A stretch of 64,000 nt of DNA, taken from NCBI RefSeq assembly GCF_900343145.1, contig NZ_LT996886.1:1922001-1986000 (forward strand), read 5' to 3'. Source of the DNA: Tessaracoccus timonensis. GTDB lineage: Bacteria; Actinomycetota; Actinomycetes; Propionibacteriales; Propionibacteriaceae. Positions within the stretch are counted from its first letter, which is position 1. The number at the start of each line of letters is the position of its first letter. The notes below the pieces were generated by a model. It was given only the letters and a program-made list of their open reading frames with translations. It had not been told where the DNA came from and did not search any database. Position numbers and translations under genes: made by a program. Below, piece after piece: positions 46,105-54,677 of this stretch.

Positions 46105-46130
46105 CGTGTCCGAGAGAGGACTTGAACCTC
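46105..46130 (-). other. tRNA 3'-end repeat, intact side
   Basis: The 26-bp sequence within and just after the tRNA-Leu gene that is repeated exactly at 40774-40799. The pair brackets 5.3 kb that holds the Roadblock/protoglobin/OmpA cluster. Confidence 0.75.
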
Positions 46131-46192
46131 CACAGCCTAAAGCGGCCACTAGCACCTCAAGCTAGCGCGTCTACCAATTCCGCCACCCGGAC
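46107..46192 (-). tRNA. tRNA-Leu, anticodon GAG
   Basis: An 86-nt class II tRNA. The acceptor GTCCGGG pairs with CTCGGAC (one G-T pair). The anticodon stem CTAGC/GCTAG encloses the loop TTGAGGT, giving anticodon GAG, which reads CUC and CUU. A long variable arm and the GGTTCAAGTCC T-loop are present. CCA is not encoded. Confidence 0.95.
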
Positions 46193-46258
46193 AGGTGTTG
46201 CACTCAAGGGGAGCGCGAGTAGGAACTTTAGCAGCCCTCTCGCCGGCCAACCAAATCA

Positions 46259-46309
46259 GGCATCTGACACATGATCCGCGACTGAGCCGCACAGGTTACA
46301 GGTGCCTGG
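46259..46309 (+). repeat. Dispersed repeat family 2, copy D
   Basis: Shares TGACACATG, TCCGC and GAGCCGCACAGGTTA with the other family copies and lies 67 bp beyond the tRNA-Leu 5' end. Closest to copy B at 24948-24999. Confidence 0.75.
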
Positions 46310-46325
46310 AGGAGTGCCAGAGGCA

Positions 46326-46368
46326 GGTGACACATGTTCCGCTCAGTTGCCGCACAGGTTGCACCTGC
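46326..46368 (+). repeat. Dispersed repeat family 2, copy C
   Basis: Identical to copy A (24877-24919, opposite strand) at 42 of 43 positions, in direct orientation to copy D and 17 bp from it. It lies 55 bp from the stop of the aldo/keto reductase gene. Confidence 0.85.
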
Positions 46369-46422
46369 TTGGGCGGGAAACACGGCCGTACGGGGGCTGG
46401 GCGGCGGGCCAGGAGGCGCGGG

Positions 46423-47397
46423 TCAGGACGCGGCGGGGCGGAGGGCGTTAGGGCCGCCGGAGATGTCGTCGAGGGCGGAGACGATGGGGGCGACGAGTTG
46501 CTTGCCGTCGACGTCCATGAGCTCCTCGAGCTGATCGATCGTGCGCGGCCCGATGAGTGCCGACGCCACCTGCGGCGCGTCGCGAACCCACAGCAGGGCG
46601 ACTTGGGCCGGCGTGAGGCCGAGCCCTTGCGCAGCGTGCGCGACCGCGTCGCAAATCGCCAGCGACCGCGGCTGCAGATAGGGCTCCAGGAACCAGGAGA
46701 AATGCTGCGATGCGGCACGGGAATCGCGAGGCACACGCCCGCCCCGATACTTGCCTGTGAGCGCACCACGCCCCAGGGCGCTCCACGCCAGCACGCCGAG
46801 CCCGTGATGGTGCGCCGCACCGACGACCTCCACCTCAGCGCGACGAGCAAGCAGCGAATACTCCACCTGCACGCTACTAATCCGCGCCCGCCCCGGTACC
46901 GCGCTCTGCCACGTCGCGGCGGTTGCGGTTTGCCACCCGACGAAGTTTGAGACGCCCGCGTACCTCGCCATACCGCTGCTCACCGCGGCATCGAGGGCGG
47001 CGAGTGTCTCGTCGAGGGGAGCCTCGCCCCACGCGTGCACCTGCCACAGATCCACGTACGAGGTGCCGAGCCTGCGCAGCGACTTGGCGAGGTCATCCAG
47101 CAGCGCGCCGCGCGAGGTGTCGATCACGCGCTTCCCGTCTCGAACGACGAAGCCGGCCTTCGTCGCGATCACCAACGACTCTCTCGGCAAGCCGCGGGAG
47201 AGCGTCGCGCCAATCATCTTCTCCGCCGCTCCGGCCCCGTACGCAGGTGCCGTGTCGACGAGGGAGCCCCCGCGCTCGACAAACACATCCAGGAGACCCC
47301 GCGCGACAGTTGCGTCGACATCGCGACCCCACGCCATCGTGCCCAACCCGACGGGGGACACGCGCAGCCCGGAGGTTCCCAGAGGTCGTTGTTCCAT
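46423..47397 (-). CDS. Aldo/keto reductase
   Basis: A 324-aa NADPH-dependent oxidoreductase of the AKR barrel family. The start MEQRPLGTSGLRVSPVGLGT is typical, the catalytic Asp-Tyr pair is in VDTAPAYGAGAAEKMIG, the active-site His is in DLWQVHAWG, and the cofactor-binding GPRTIDQLEE comes at the end. It belongs to the YajO/YghZ-like group. Substrate unknown. The ATG at 47397 is used because upstream in-frame codons run into uppP. Confidence 0.9.
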   Translation of the reverse strand: MEQRPLGTSGLRVSPVGLGTMAWGRDVDATVARGLLDVFVERGGSLVDTAPAYGAGAAEKMIGATLSRGLPRESLVIATKAGFVVRDGKRVIDTSRGALLDDLAKSLRRLGTSYVDLWQVHAWGEAPLDETLAALDAAVSSGMARYAGVSNFVGWQTATAATWQSAVPGRARISSVQVEYSLLARRAEVEVVGAAHHHGLGVLAWSALGRGALTGKYRGGRVPRDSRAASQHFSWFLEPYLQPRSLAICDAVAHAAQGLGLTPAQVALLWVRDAPQVASALIGPRTIDQLEELMDVDGKQLVAPIVSALDDISGGPNALRPAAS

Positions 47398-47423
47398 GCG
47401 GTTCAGCCTATGCCGTAGCGGAC

Positions 47424-48248
47424 TCAGGCAGTGAGCACCCCGCCGAGCAACAGCGCTGCGACGACGGCCGCGAGCCCGAGTCGGTACCAGACGAAGACCT
47501 TGAACGAGTGCGTCGAGATGTAGCGCAGCAGCCAAGCGATCACCGCGTAACCTACGGCGAACGCGATGAGCGTGGCGACGACCGTCGGCCCCCAGCTGAC
47601 CGCACCGTCGGAGCCGATGTCCTTCAGCTTGTACAAGCCCGAGCCGAACACGGCCGGCAGCGCCAGCAGGAAGGCATACCGGGCCGAGGCTTCGCGGCTG
47701 TACCCGAGGAACAGGCCGCCGGAAATCGTCGCGCCTGAGCGGGACACGCCGGGGATCAGCGCGGCAGCTTGGAAGAAGCCGAGCGCCACGCCGTGCCCCC
47801 AGGAGAGCTTGTCGAGGTCGCGGTGGTTCTGGGCGCCGTGGCGGTCGGCGATGGCGAGCACGATGGCGACGGCGGCGAGCATCGCGACGGTCACCCACAG
47901 GTTCCGCAGGCCTGAATCGATGGCGTCTTCCAGCAGCAGCCCCAGCACAACGATGGGCACCGACCCGATGATTACCAGCCATCCGATGCGCACGTCGGGG
48001 TCGTTGCGGTCGTGTTTACCGACGAGCGCCAGACACCACCGGTGGATGATCCGCGTGATGTCCTTCCAGAAGTAGACGAGTACGGCGGCCTCGGTGCCCA
48101 GCTGGGTGACGGCGGTGAATGCGGCGCCGGGGTCACGTCCGTCGAACAGCAGTTGCCCGACGATGGACACGTGGGCGCTCGATGAGATGGGCAGAAACTC
48201 GGTGAGTCCCTGCACGAGTCCCAAAATGATACCTTCAAACCAAGTCAC
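47424..48248 (-). CDS. uppP: Undecaprenyl-diphosphatase
   Basis: The 274-aa membrane enzyme recycles undecaprenyl diphosphate to the monophosphate for cell wall synthesis; overproduction confers bacitracin resistance. Both family motifs are visible: LTEFLPISSSAHVSIV near the N-terminus and IPGVSRSGATIS in the second half. The GTG at 48248 has GGAAAGG upstream and gives the normal family start. Confidence 0.95.
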   Translation of the reverse strand: MTWFEGIILGLVQGLTEFLPISSSAHVSIVGQLLFDGRDPGAAFTAVTQLGTEAAVLVYFWKDITRIIHRWCLALVGKHDRNDPDVRIGWLVIIGSVPIVVLGLLLEDAIDSGLRNLWVTVAMLAAVAIVLAIADRHGAQNHRDLDKLSWGHGVALGFFQAAALIPGVSRSGATISGGLFLGYSREASARYAFLLALPAVFGSGLYKLKDIGSDGAVSWGPTVVATLIAFAVGYAVIAWLLRYISTHSFKVFVWYRLGLAAVVAALLLGGVLTA

Positions 48249-48344
48249 GAGTTCGCCTTTCCGTCCCGTATATCTCGCAGCGACGCACAGAATACGCCTG
48301 CGTCCCGCCCAAACGTAGTAGGCGGAACCGGGTAGCGTGTTGGC

Positions 48345-48980
48345 ATGACCATCCTGATTCTCGCGCGACATGGGCGTTCGACGGCAAATGCAGCGGGTAT
48401 TCTGGCTGGCCGCATGCCCGGGGTGACGCTCGACGACGCAGGCCGCGCCCAAGCGGAAGCACTCGAGCCGGCACTGAAGCAGGCGCAGGCCGCGTACTCG
48501 TCGCCGATGGAACGCTGCCGCCAAACGGCCGCCTGGGCAGGGTACCCCGACGCGGTCGTCGAGCACGGGTTGAACGAATGCGACTACGGAAGCTGGTCAG
48601 GCACGAATCTGGAAACCCTCGCGCACGAGGAGCTCTGGTCGGACATCCAGCTGCATCCCACCGCTGTCGCGTTCCCCGCTGGGGAGAGCATGCTCGCGAT
48701 GCAGGAACGCTGTCTCGCAGCCGTGCGGGGCATCGTCGAGCGCCACCCGGGAGAGATCGTTGCGGTATTCAGCCACGGCGACCCCATCAAGGTGATCCTG
48801 GCAGACGCGCTCGCCATGGATTTCGACGAGTTCCAGCGCATCGACGTGCCTCCCGGCTCGCTCAGCATCATCGACTACACAGGAACCAAGCCGCTGGTGC
48901 GGCTCATTGGCGGAACCCCCGACAGCGTGGGCACGCTCACGCCTCGCGGACACACCGTCGGCGGCAGCACGAACGCGTAG
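48345..48980 (+). CDS. Histidine phosphatase family protein (MSMEG_4193-type)
   Basis: A 211-aa branch of the histidine phosphatase superfamily: the active-site RHG in LILARHGRSTANAAG near residue 8, YSSPMERCRQTA, ECDYGSWSG and the second His in VAVFSHGDPIKV. Actinobacterial members with this neighbourhood (next to uppP, DUF3090 and mshC) are annotated as phosphomutase-like. The substrate is unknown. Confidence 0.9.
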   Translation: MTILILARHGRSTANAAGILAGRMPGVTLDDAGRAQAEALEPALKQAQAAYSSPMERCRQTAAWAGYPDAVVEHGLNECDYGSWSGTNLETLAHEELWSDIQLHPTAVAFPAGESMLAMQERCLAAVRGIVERHPGEIVAVFSHGDPIKVILADALAMDFDEFQRIDVPPGSLSIIDYTGTKPLVRLIGGTPDSVGTLTPRGHTVGGSTNA

Positions 48981-48989
48981 GCTAGAACC

Positions 48990-49508
48990 ATGCTCATGGA
49001 ATTTCGCCACCCCGATCGCTGCGTCGTGGGCACCGTGGGCGAGCCCGGCAACCGTCTCTTCCTCATCCAGGTATCGCAAGGCAGTCAGATCGCCGCGGTG
49101 GCCCTCGAGAAAGAGCAGGCGCAGCTGCTGGGCCGACGCATCACTGAGATCCTCGACCAGCTCGTCGCGCTCGGCGAACCCATCCCGGAGGCCTTCGAAC
49201 CGCGCGACATGGGGCCCCTCGACGCGCCCGTCGACGTCGACTTCCGGGCCGGCGCCATCGGGCTCGCGTGGGACGCAGGCCGGATGTCCGCGCAGATCGA
49301 GCTGTTCCCCGTCGAGGAGGATCTCGAAGGTGAAGGCACCCTGGTGCAGATCTGGCTCACCCCCGGTAAGGCCAGAGAATTCGCCGGCCGGGCCGAGAAG
49401 ACTGTCGCGTCGGGCCGCCCATCATGCCCCATCTGTGCCCAGCCGCTCGGGCCCGAGGGACACATCTGCCCGCGCTCTAACGGCTATCGCCGCAAGCTAT
49501 TCCAGTGA
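48990..49508 (+). CDS. DUF3090 family protein
   Basis: A 172-aa protein with the family's FRHPDRCVVGTVGEPGNRLF start and a C-terminal zinc-ribbon-like CPICAQPLGPEGHICPR. It starts 9 bp after the phosphatase gene and overlaps the next gene by 4 bp, in an arrangement conserved across actinobacteria. Function unknown. Confidence 0.92.
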   Translation: MLMEFRHPDRCVVGTVGEPGNRLFLIQVSQGSQIAAVALEKEQAQLLGRRITEILDQLVALGEPIPEAFEPRDMGPLDAPVDVDFRAGAIGLAWDAGRMSAQIELFPVEEDLEGEGTLVQIWLTPGKAREFAGRAEKTVASGRPSCPICAQPLGPEGHICPRSNGYRRKLFQ

Positions 49509-50230
49509 GCAGTCTGCGCATCCTCGGCCGCCTGCTCGGCGCCTCGAATCACACCTTCCTGGCGGAAGACGCGTCGGGAGATCGATGGGTGTACAAGCCC
49601 TACGCAGGCGAGCAGCCGCTGTGGGATTTTCCTGACGGTCCACTCGGGCGCCGCGAAGTGGCGGCGTATGCGCTGTCCGAGCACCTCGGCTTAGGGCTCG
49701 TGCCCGAGACGGTCTGGGGCGAAGGTGAGCTTGGCGAGGGCTCACTGCAGCGTTTCATCGACGGCGAGCTCACCGAGACCGTCGACGTCATCCCCGTCGA
49801 CGAGCTCACGGACGCGTGGCTGCCCATCGCGGCGGGGGAGGACGGTCAGGGCGGCCAGGTGGTGCTCGTGCATCGCGACGACGAACGCCTCCGCCAGATG
49901 GCTCTCTTCGACGTGCTCTGCAACAACTCCGACCGTAAAGCCGGCCACCTCATCGAGTCGAAGGGCCGCATCCTCGGCGTCGACCACGGGGTGACGTTCC
50001 ACGTCGACGACAAACTCCGCACCGTCTTGTGGGGTTTCGCAGGCTCACCGCTGACGAAGGCCGAGCTCACGGTCGCGGCTGCCGTGCAAGCCATCAGCGA
50101 GCCACTGGCTGACGGCCTGCTCGACGAGGAGTGGGAAGCACTCCGGGATCGAGCCGCCCGACTCTGTGCCGCCGGCGTCTTTCCGCAGCCGGGCACGAAG
50201 TGGCCTGCCATACCCTGGCCGCCCTTCTAA
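49505..50230 (+). CDS. SCO1664-family protein, PI3/4-kinase-like fold
   Basis: A 241-aa protein. The kinase-like signature FDVLCNNSDRKAGHLI followed by GVDHGVTFHVDD corresponds to the catalytic D..N and metal-binding DHG blocks of the phosphatidylinositol 3/4-kinase/HipA-type fold. Actinobacterial members are found with DUF3090 and mshC. Substrate unknown; the GTG start overlaps DUF3090 (GTGA). Confidence 0.85.
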   Translation: MSSLRILGRLLGASNHTFLAEDASGDRWVYKPYAGEQPLWDFPDGPLGRREVAAYALSEHLGLGLVPETVWGEGELGEGSLQRFIDGELTETVDVIPVDELTDAWLPIAAGEDGQGGQVVLVHRDDERLRQMALFDVLCNNSDRKAGHLIESKGRILGVDHGVTFHVDDKLRTVLWGFAGSPLTKAELTVAAAVQAISEPLADGLLDEEWEALRDRAARLCAAGVFPQPGTKWPAIPWPPF

Positions 50231-50287
50231 CGCGTCGGCCGTGGGCATCCGACGGTGCCTTGTGCCGGCTGGGGTAGATTGGTGGCC

Positions 50288-51535
50288 ATGTATTCGTGGG
50301 CCCACATCAACGTGCCAACCTTGCAGCCTTCCGAAGACATTTCGACCCAGTTGAGCCTCTTCGACGTCTCCACCAACCAAGTGATCCCGGTCGGCCCGGC
50401 CGAAGGTGTGGCGCGCATGTACGTGTGCGGCATCACGCCGTACGACGCTACGCATCTGGGGCACGCGGCCACCTACCTCACGTTCGACCTTGTCGGGCGC
50501 GTGTGGCGCGACCTCGGCGTCGAGGTGAACTACACGCAGAACGTCACCGACGTCGACGATCCGCTGCTCGAGCGCGCCGCCCAGACTGGCCAAGACTGGG
50601 ACGAACTCGCCGCCGACCAGATCGAGCTGTTCCGCACCGACATGGAGGCGCTGCGCATCGTGCCGCCGACGCACTACATCGGAGCCGTGGAGTCGATCAG
50701 CCTCGTCGTCGACGTCATCGACCGACTCGCGGAGTCGGGGCTCGTCTACCAAATCGACGATCCCGAGCACCCTGACTGGTACTTCCGCACCGCAGCCGTG
50801 GCGGGATTCGGGGAAGTGAGCCAGCTAGATGAAGTCGACATGATCTCGCTGTTTCGGGAGAATGGGGGCGACCCGGATCGCCCCGGCAAGCAGCACCCCC
50901 TCGACTCGTTGCTGTGGCGATTCGCCCGCGACGGTGAACCCGCCTGGGAGTCTGCCCTCGGCGCAGGGCGCCCGGGGTGGCACGTCGAGTGTGTCGCCAT
51001 CGCGCTGGAGTACCTGGGCGCGCATTTTGATCTGCAAGGCGGCGGCCGCGACCTGGCATTCCCGCACCACGAAATGTGTGCCGCCCAGGCGCGCGCCCTC
51101 ACCGGAGAGCGCATGGCTGGAGCTTTCGTCCACGCCGGGCTCGTCGGGCTCGACGGCGAGAAGATGAGCAAATCGAAGGGCAATCTGGAACTCGTCTCGC
51201 GCCTGCGCAAGGCTGGCGCCGACCCCATGGCCATCCGCCTCGCCTTGCTGAATAATCACTACCGCTCAGACTGGGAATGGACGCCCCAGCTGCTCGACGA
51301 GGCCGCCCAGCGCCTTCATCGCTGGCGCAGCGTGCTCAACGACCGCGCGGCTGTCCCTGCTGCCGACACGATCGCAGCAATGCGCACCGCGCTGCGCAGC
51401 GATCTCGACGCCCCGGCCGCCATTGCTGCCGTCGACGCCTGGATTGCGGCCTCTGCGGCCGTCGACTCCGACGACACCGAAGCCATTCAGCAGATGACAA
51501 CCGCGATCGACGCTCTGCTCGGCGTCGCGCTGTGA
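50288..51535 (+). CDS. mshC: Cysteine:GlcN-Ins ligase of mycothiol synthesis
   Basis: A 415-aa paralogue of cysteinyl-tRNA synthetase that joins cysteine to glucosaminyl inositol, the step before acetylation to mycothiol. The HIGH-type motif is seen as [14 protein letters not shown], and KMSKS in [16 protein letters not shown]. The zinc-binding Cys in [10 protein letters not shown] and WHVECVAIA are present. The length is shorter than true cysteinyl-tRNA synthetase because the anticodon-binding part is missing, which favours MshC. Presence of mshC marks an actinobacterium. Confidence 0.94.
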   Translation: MYSWAHINVPTLQPSEDISTQLSLFDVSTNQVIPVGPAEGVARMYVCGITPYDATHLGHAATYLTFDLVGRVWRDLGVEVNYTQNVTDVDDPLLERAAQTGQDWDELAADQIELFRTDMEALRIVPPTHYIGAVESISLVVDVIDRLAESGLVYQIDDPEHPDWYFRTAAVAGFGEVSQLDEVDMISLFRENGGDPDRPGKQHPLDSLLWRFARDGEPAWESALGAGRPGWHVECVAIALEYLGAHFDLQGGGRDLAFPHHEMCAAQARALTGERMAGAFVHAGLVGLDGEKMSKSKGNLELVSRLRKAGADPMAIRLALLNNHYRSDWEWTPQLLDEAAQRLHRWRSVLNDRAAVPAADTIAAMRTALRSDLDAPAAIAAVDAWIAASAAVDSDDTEAIQQMTTAIDALLGVAL

Positions 51536-51543
51536 GGAACGCT

Positions 51544-51807
51544 ATGAAGTCGTTTGAATCGTTATTTGAAGAACTGACGCACACCGCCGAGACCCGCCCG
51601 GAGGGCTCCGGCACCGTCGCTCGCCTCGACGCGGGAGTGCATGCCATCGGGAAGAAGATCGTTGAAGAGGCCGCCGAGGTATGGATGGCCGCTGAATACG
51701 AAACACGTGAGGAAGCGGCCGAAGAAATTAGCCAGCTCATCTACCACTGCCAAGTGATGATGCTGGCCCTTGGGCTGAGCCTCGACGACGTGTACCGCTA
51801 CCTCTGA
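51544..51807 (+). CDS. hisE: Phosphoribosyl-ATP pyrophosphatase
   Basis: An 87-aa all-alpha MazG-like enzyme for the second step of histidine synthesis. The metal-binding helix reads [16 protein letters not shown] and the pair [15 protein letters not shown] follows. The ATG at 51544 is 9 bp after the mshC stop. hisG follows at 23 bp. Confidence 0.94.
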   Translation: MKSFESLFEELTHTAETRPEGSGTVARLDAGVHAIGKKIVEEAAEVWMAAEYETREEAAEEISQLIYHCQVMMLALGLSLDDVYRYL

Positions 51808-51830
51808 CCATCACGAAAGGCTGACCGCAG

Positions 51831-52691
51831 GTGACTGAATCGCTGCTCAAAGTGGCGGTCCCGAACAAGGGATCGTTGTCCGAACACGCGCGCACGATGC
51901 TGCTGAGCGCAGGCTATCGCCAGCGCAGCGACTCGAAAGAACTCACCCTCGTCGACCCGGATCACAACGTCGAGTTCTACTACCTTCGTCCCCGCGACAT
52001 CGCGATCTACGTGGGGCGCGGCGACCTCGACGTGGGCATCACCGGGCGCGACATGCTGCTCGATTCCAACGCCGCCGCGACGGAGATTATGGGCCTCGGG
52101 TTCGGCGCATCGAAGTTCCGATTCGCCGCGCCGGCGTCGTCGGGCATCGACGAGACCAAGCTCGACGGCAAGCGCATCGCGACGAGCTACGCCGGCCTGC
52201 TCGGCAACTTCCTGGCCGAGCGAGGCGTGCAGGCGGAGATCGTCGAGCTGGACGGTGCGGTCGAGTCCGCCATCCGTCTTGGCGTAGCCGACGTGGTGGC
52301 CGACGTCGTCGACACCGGAACCACGCTTCGCAAGGCAGGTCTGAGCCTCTTCGGCGACCCGATTTGCACTTCCGAGGCCGTGCTCATCGAGCGCAATGGG
52401 AACGAGGCCAACCATTCGGCGGTCGAAGCGCTGATCACCCGACTGCAGTCGGTGATGGTGGCACAGAACTACTGCATGATGGACTACAACGTTGCGGAAG
52501 ACGCCCTCGACGCGACGCTCGCGCTCGCCCCAGGCGTCGACGGTCCGACGGTGAGCTCGCTCGCCAAGGACGGTTGGTACGCGGTCCGCGCGCTCGTGCC
52601 GCGCAAGGGCGTGCACCTGCTCATGGACAAGCTGTACGACGCCGGCGCACGCGGCATCCTGCTGACCGAATTGGTGGCGTGTCGCCTGTGA
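51831..52691 (+). CDS. hisG: ATP phosphoribosyltransferase, long form
   Basis: A 286-aa HisG with its C-terminal ACT-like regulatory extension, so it is the hexameric long form that is feedback-inhibited by histidine and does not need HisZ. First enzyme of the pathway. PNKGSLSEHARTMLLSAGY, RPRDIAIYVGRGDLDVGI and the PRPP loop ADVVADVVDTGTTLRKAGL are visible. GTG start; overlaps the next gene by 4 bp. Confidence 0.95.
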   Translation: MTESLLKVAVPNKGSLSEHARTMLLSAGYRQRSDSKELTLVDPDHNVEFYYLRPRDIAIYVGRGDLDVGITGRDMLLDSNAAATEIMGLGFGASKFRFAAPASSGIDETKLDGKRIATSYAGLLGNFLAERGVQAEIVELDGAVESAIRLGVADVVADVVDTGTTLRKAGLSLFGDPICTSEAVLIERNGNEANHSAVEALITRLQSVMVAQNYCMMDYNVAEDALDATLALAPGVDGPTVSSLAKDGWYAVRALVPRKGVHLLMDKLYDAGARGILLTELVACRL

Positions 52692-53242
52692 CCGACGAGC
52701 AATCCACGCCGCAGCCCCAGCCGTCGGACCACCACGACGAGGGGAGTGCCGAGCCCAAGAGCCTCAGCTACGTGAGCGTCCCCGCGCTGCTCACGGCGAT
52801 CATCTTGTCGATGGTGCTCCTCAGCGGTGCGCTGTACTTTTGGTGGGTGCTCGGTCCGAGTGTGCGGGCGCAGGTGTCGACACTCCAGCTGGCCACGCTG
52901 GTGCTCTTCCTCATCGTGATGCTCGCGATGATGTTGGGCATCGGATACTCGCACCTGTGGGCAGGCGACGGTCAGGTCGTCGTTCGCAATGGGCCGTTCA
53001 TCAAGCACTATCCCATCGATCAGATCGCCGGCCTGCGGCTGCGTAAAGGCGACCCATGGGCATACCTGCTTGTCAAAGACGAAACCACCGAGACGGGCTA
53101 CCGTCGACGCGCCACGCTCGCCATCCAGTCGTTGGAAGGCGAGGGTGCGCAACGGAAGGTGCGGGCGCTTCGTCGCTGGCTGAAAGCCAATGGCGCGACG
53201 AGCGGCGACCTGCGGCCCAACGAAGACGACGCCCCACGCTGA
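52688..53242 (+). CDS. PH-domain membrane protein
   Basis: A 184-aa protein with a charged N-terminus, two membrane segments (LLTAIILSMVLLSGALYFWW and LATLVLFLIVMLAMMLGIGY) and a C-terminal PH-like barrel that begins DGQVVVRNGPFIKHYPIDQI. The same kind of gene follows hisG in mycobacteria. Function unknown. The GTG overlaps hisG as GTGA. Confidence 0.82.
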   Translation: MTDEQSTPQPQPSDHHDEGSAEPKSLSYVSVPALLTAIILSMVLLSGALYFWWVLGPSVRAQVSTLQLATLVLFLIVMLAMMLGIGYSHLWAGDGQVVVRNGPFIKHYPIDQIAGLRLRKGDPWAYLLVKDETTETGYRRRATLAIQSLEGEGAQRKVRALRRWLKANGATSGDLRPNEDDAPR

Positions 53243-53248
53243 GCGGCG

Positions 53249-53746
53249 CTACATGATGCCGCGCTGTTTCAGCAGCTCCTCGATCTCCCTATCTTCGTCA
53301 CTGAGTCCGTCCTTGCCAGGCTTCCCTGCGGGTGCCGCGGGCTTCCCCGCCCCCGCAGCGGTGGGGCGTTTCGTGTTTCCGACGGCGGGTTGAGCCCCTG
53401 CGACAGGACGGCGCCCGGCCTGGGGGTGAGGCTGTGCAGCAGCCTTGGCCTTCGGTTCCTTCGGGAGGAACAGCGCGACGATGGCGAGCAGCAGGCCGCC
53501 CCCGGCGAGGCCGGCACCTACCGACATGGTCGTGCCCCACTCAATTCGCTCCACCCAGTGCACGATGCTCATCACACCGTTCACCGCGAGGTCCACGATG
53601 CCCAGGAAATACAGCCCGAGCGGAATCAACGCATAGCCGACGGCACCTACCAACGGGCGGGCCCGTCGGCTATGGGCCCAGAAGCCAACGCCGAGGGCGA
53701 TGGCGAGAATCATGAGGATGATGGTGACCAGCAGGCTCGTGCTCAT
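53249..53746 (-). CDS. Small membrane protein with C-terminal SHOCT-like motif
   Basis: A 165-aa protein with about three membrane segments in the first 100 residues, then a Pro/Ala/Gly-rich linker and a short terminal helix EDREIEELLKQRGIM that resembles the SHOCT motif. No enzyme signature. It is convergent with the PH-domain gene, 6 bp away. Confidence 0.7.
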   Translation of the reverse strand: MSTSLLVTIILMILAIALGVGFWAHSRRARPLVGAVGYALIPLGLYFLGIVDLAVNGVMSIVHWVERIEWGTTMSVGAGLAGGGLLLAIVALFLPKEPKAKAAAQPHPQAGRRPVAGAQPAVGNTKRPTAAGAGKPAAPAGKPGKDGLSDEDREIEELLKQRGIM

Positions 53747-53814
53747 ACGTTCAGTCTCTCACAGCGATGGCGAACCCCGCGGGTTGTGCACCTCGCCGCA
53801 CTACAGTGGTCGGC

Positions 53815-54426
53815 ATGAGTGAGCTCGCGAACCCGAACGTCCGCTTCGCTGACGACCACGGCGAAGCGGATCCGATCACGCGCCAGGCCATCGCACGGGT
53901 TGACGACCAAACGTCGTACATCCGGGCGCTCGTCGCGCTGTGCTCGAGTCGGTTGCTCATGCCCATCGTCGCTACGGGCGACGAAACCGGCGAGCCAGAT
54001 CCAAATCGTCGCGCCGAGATGTCGGCCGTCAAACTTGTGAACGAGCACGGTGAGTTCCTGCTGGCTTTCACCGGCCTCGACTCCATGCAGCTGTGGAACG
54101 CCGACGCCCGGCCCGTCCCGTGTACGCTCGACGAACTGTGTGCCACCGTGCAGGAAGCCGGGGCTACCCAGCTGCTCATCGACGTCGCCGGCCCCACGTC
54201 GCTGGTCATCGCCGGCGAGGCACTCAATCTGTTGGCGCAGGGGTACGCCGTGGCGGAGTTCGAGGGTGAAGAGTTCGCGTGGGTGCGATACGAACGTGAG
54301 CCCGCCTTGTCGGAAGAGGATGCGCAACGAGCAGAGCAGATCTCCCAACTCGAGACTTCGCTCGACACGATGGAGAAGATCATCGCCGAGGCTGAGCGCG
54401 CAGAACGCGAAGAATCCGACGAGTAA
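53815..54426 (+). CDS. SseB-family protein
   Basis: A 203-aa protein with an SseB/type III-like N-terminal domain: RALVALCSSRLLMPIVATGD, LVNEHGEFLLAFTGLDSMQLW and VDVAGPTSLVI-like IDVAGPTSLVIAGEALNLL. A helical Glu-rich tail follows. The ATG at 53815 is favoured since upstream in-frame sequence overlaps the divergent gene. Function unknown; in actinobacteria it commonly lies just upstream of infC. Confidence 0.85.
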   Translation: MSELANPNVRFADDHGEADPITRQAIARVDDQTSYIRALVALCSSRLLMPIVATGDETGEPDPNRRAEMSAVKLVNEHGEFLLAFTGLDSMQLWNADARPVPCTLDELCATVQEAGATQLLIDVAGPTSLVIAGEALNLLAQGYAVAEFEGEEFAWVRYEREPALSEEDAQRAEQISQLETSLDTMEKIIAEAERAEREESDE

Positions 54427-54600
54427 CGCTCATCCTTGGCGGTGCTCGCTCGGCCTACCCCGCAGTGCTGCAGCAACGCGTTTTGGCGGTGGGGAAGCCG
54501 TCGGGTAACATTGGTCGAGCAATTTGATCACCCAACAGGGTCGATCCGTTCAAGTGGAGGCCACTCCCACCCGCGAACTGCCCCGGCGGCCGGGTTCACA

Positions 54601-54645
54601 CGCGAATGTTTCGCGTCGGCCTTCGCATGCGCGGGGGCCTTTTTG
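54601..54645 (+). promoter_or_regulatory. Attenuator-like leader of the infC-rpmI-rplT operon
   Basis: CGCGAATGTTTCGCG (54601-54615) is a perfect 6-bp hairpin. It is followed by GGCC at 54618-54621 that can pair with GGGGCC at 54634-54639, and then TTTTT (54640-54644). A hairpin plus T-run 33 nt before the coding start of a translation-factor operon is typical of autoregulated attenuation by L20 or IF3. The structure is seen; the control is inferred. Confidence 0.55.
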
Positions 54646-54677
54646 GTTGATCGCCAACTTTGTACCCAGGAGGCGTC

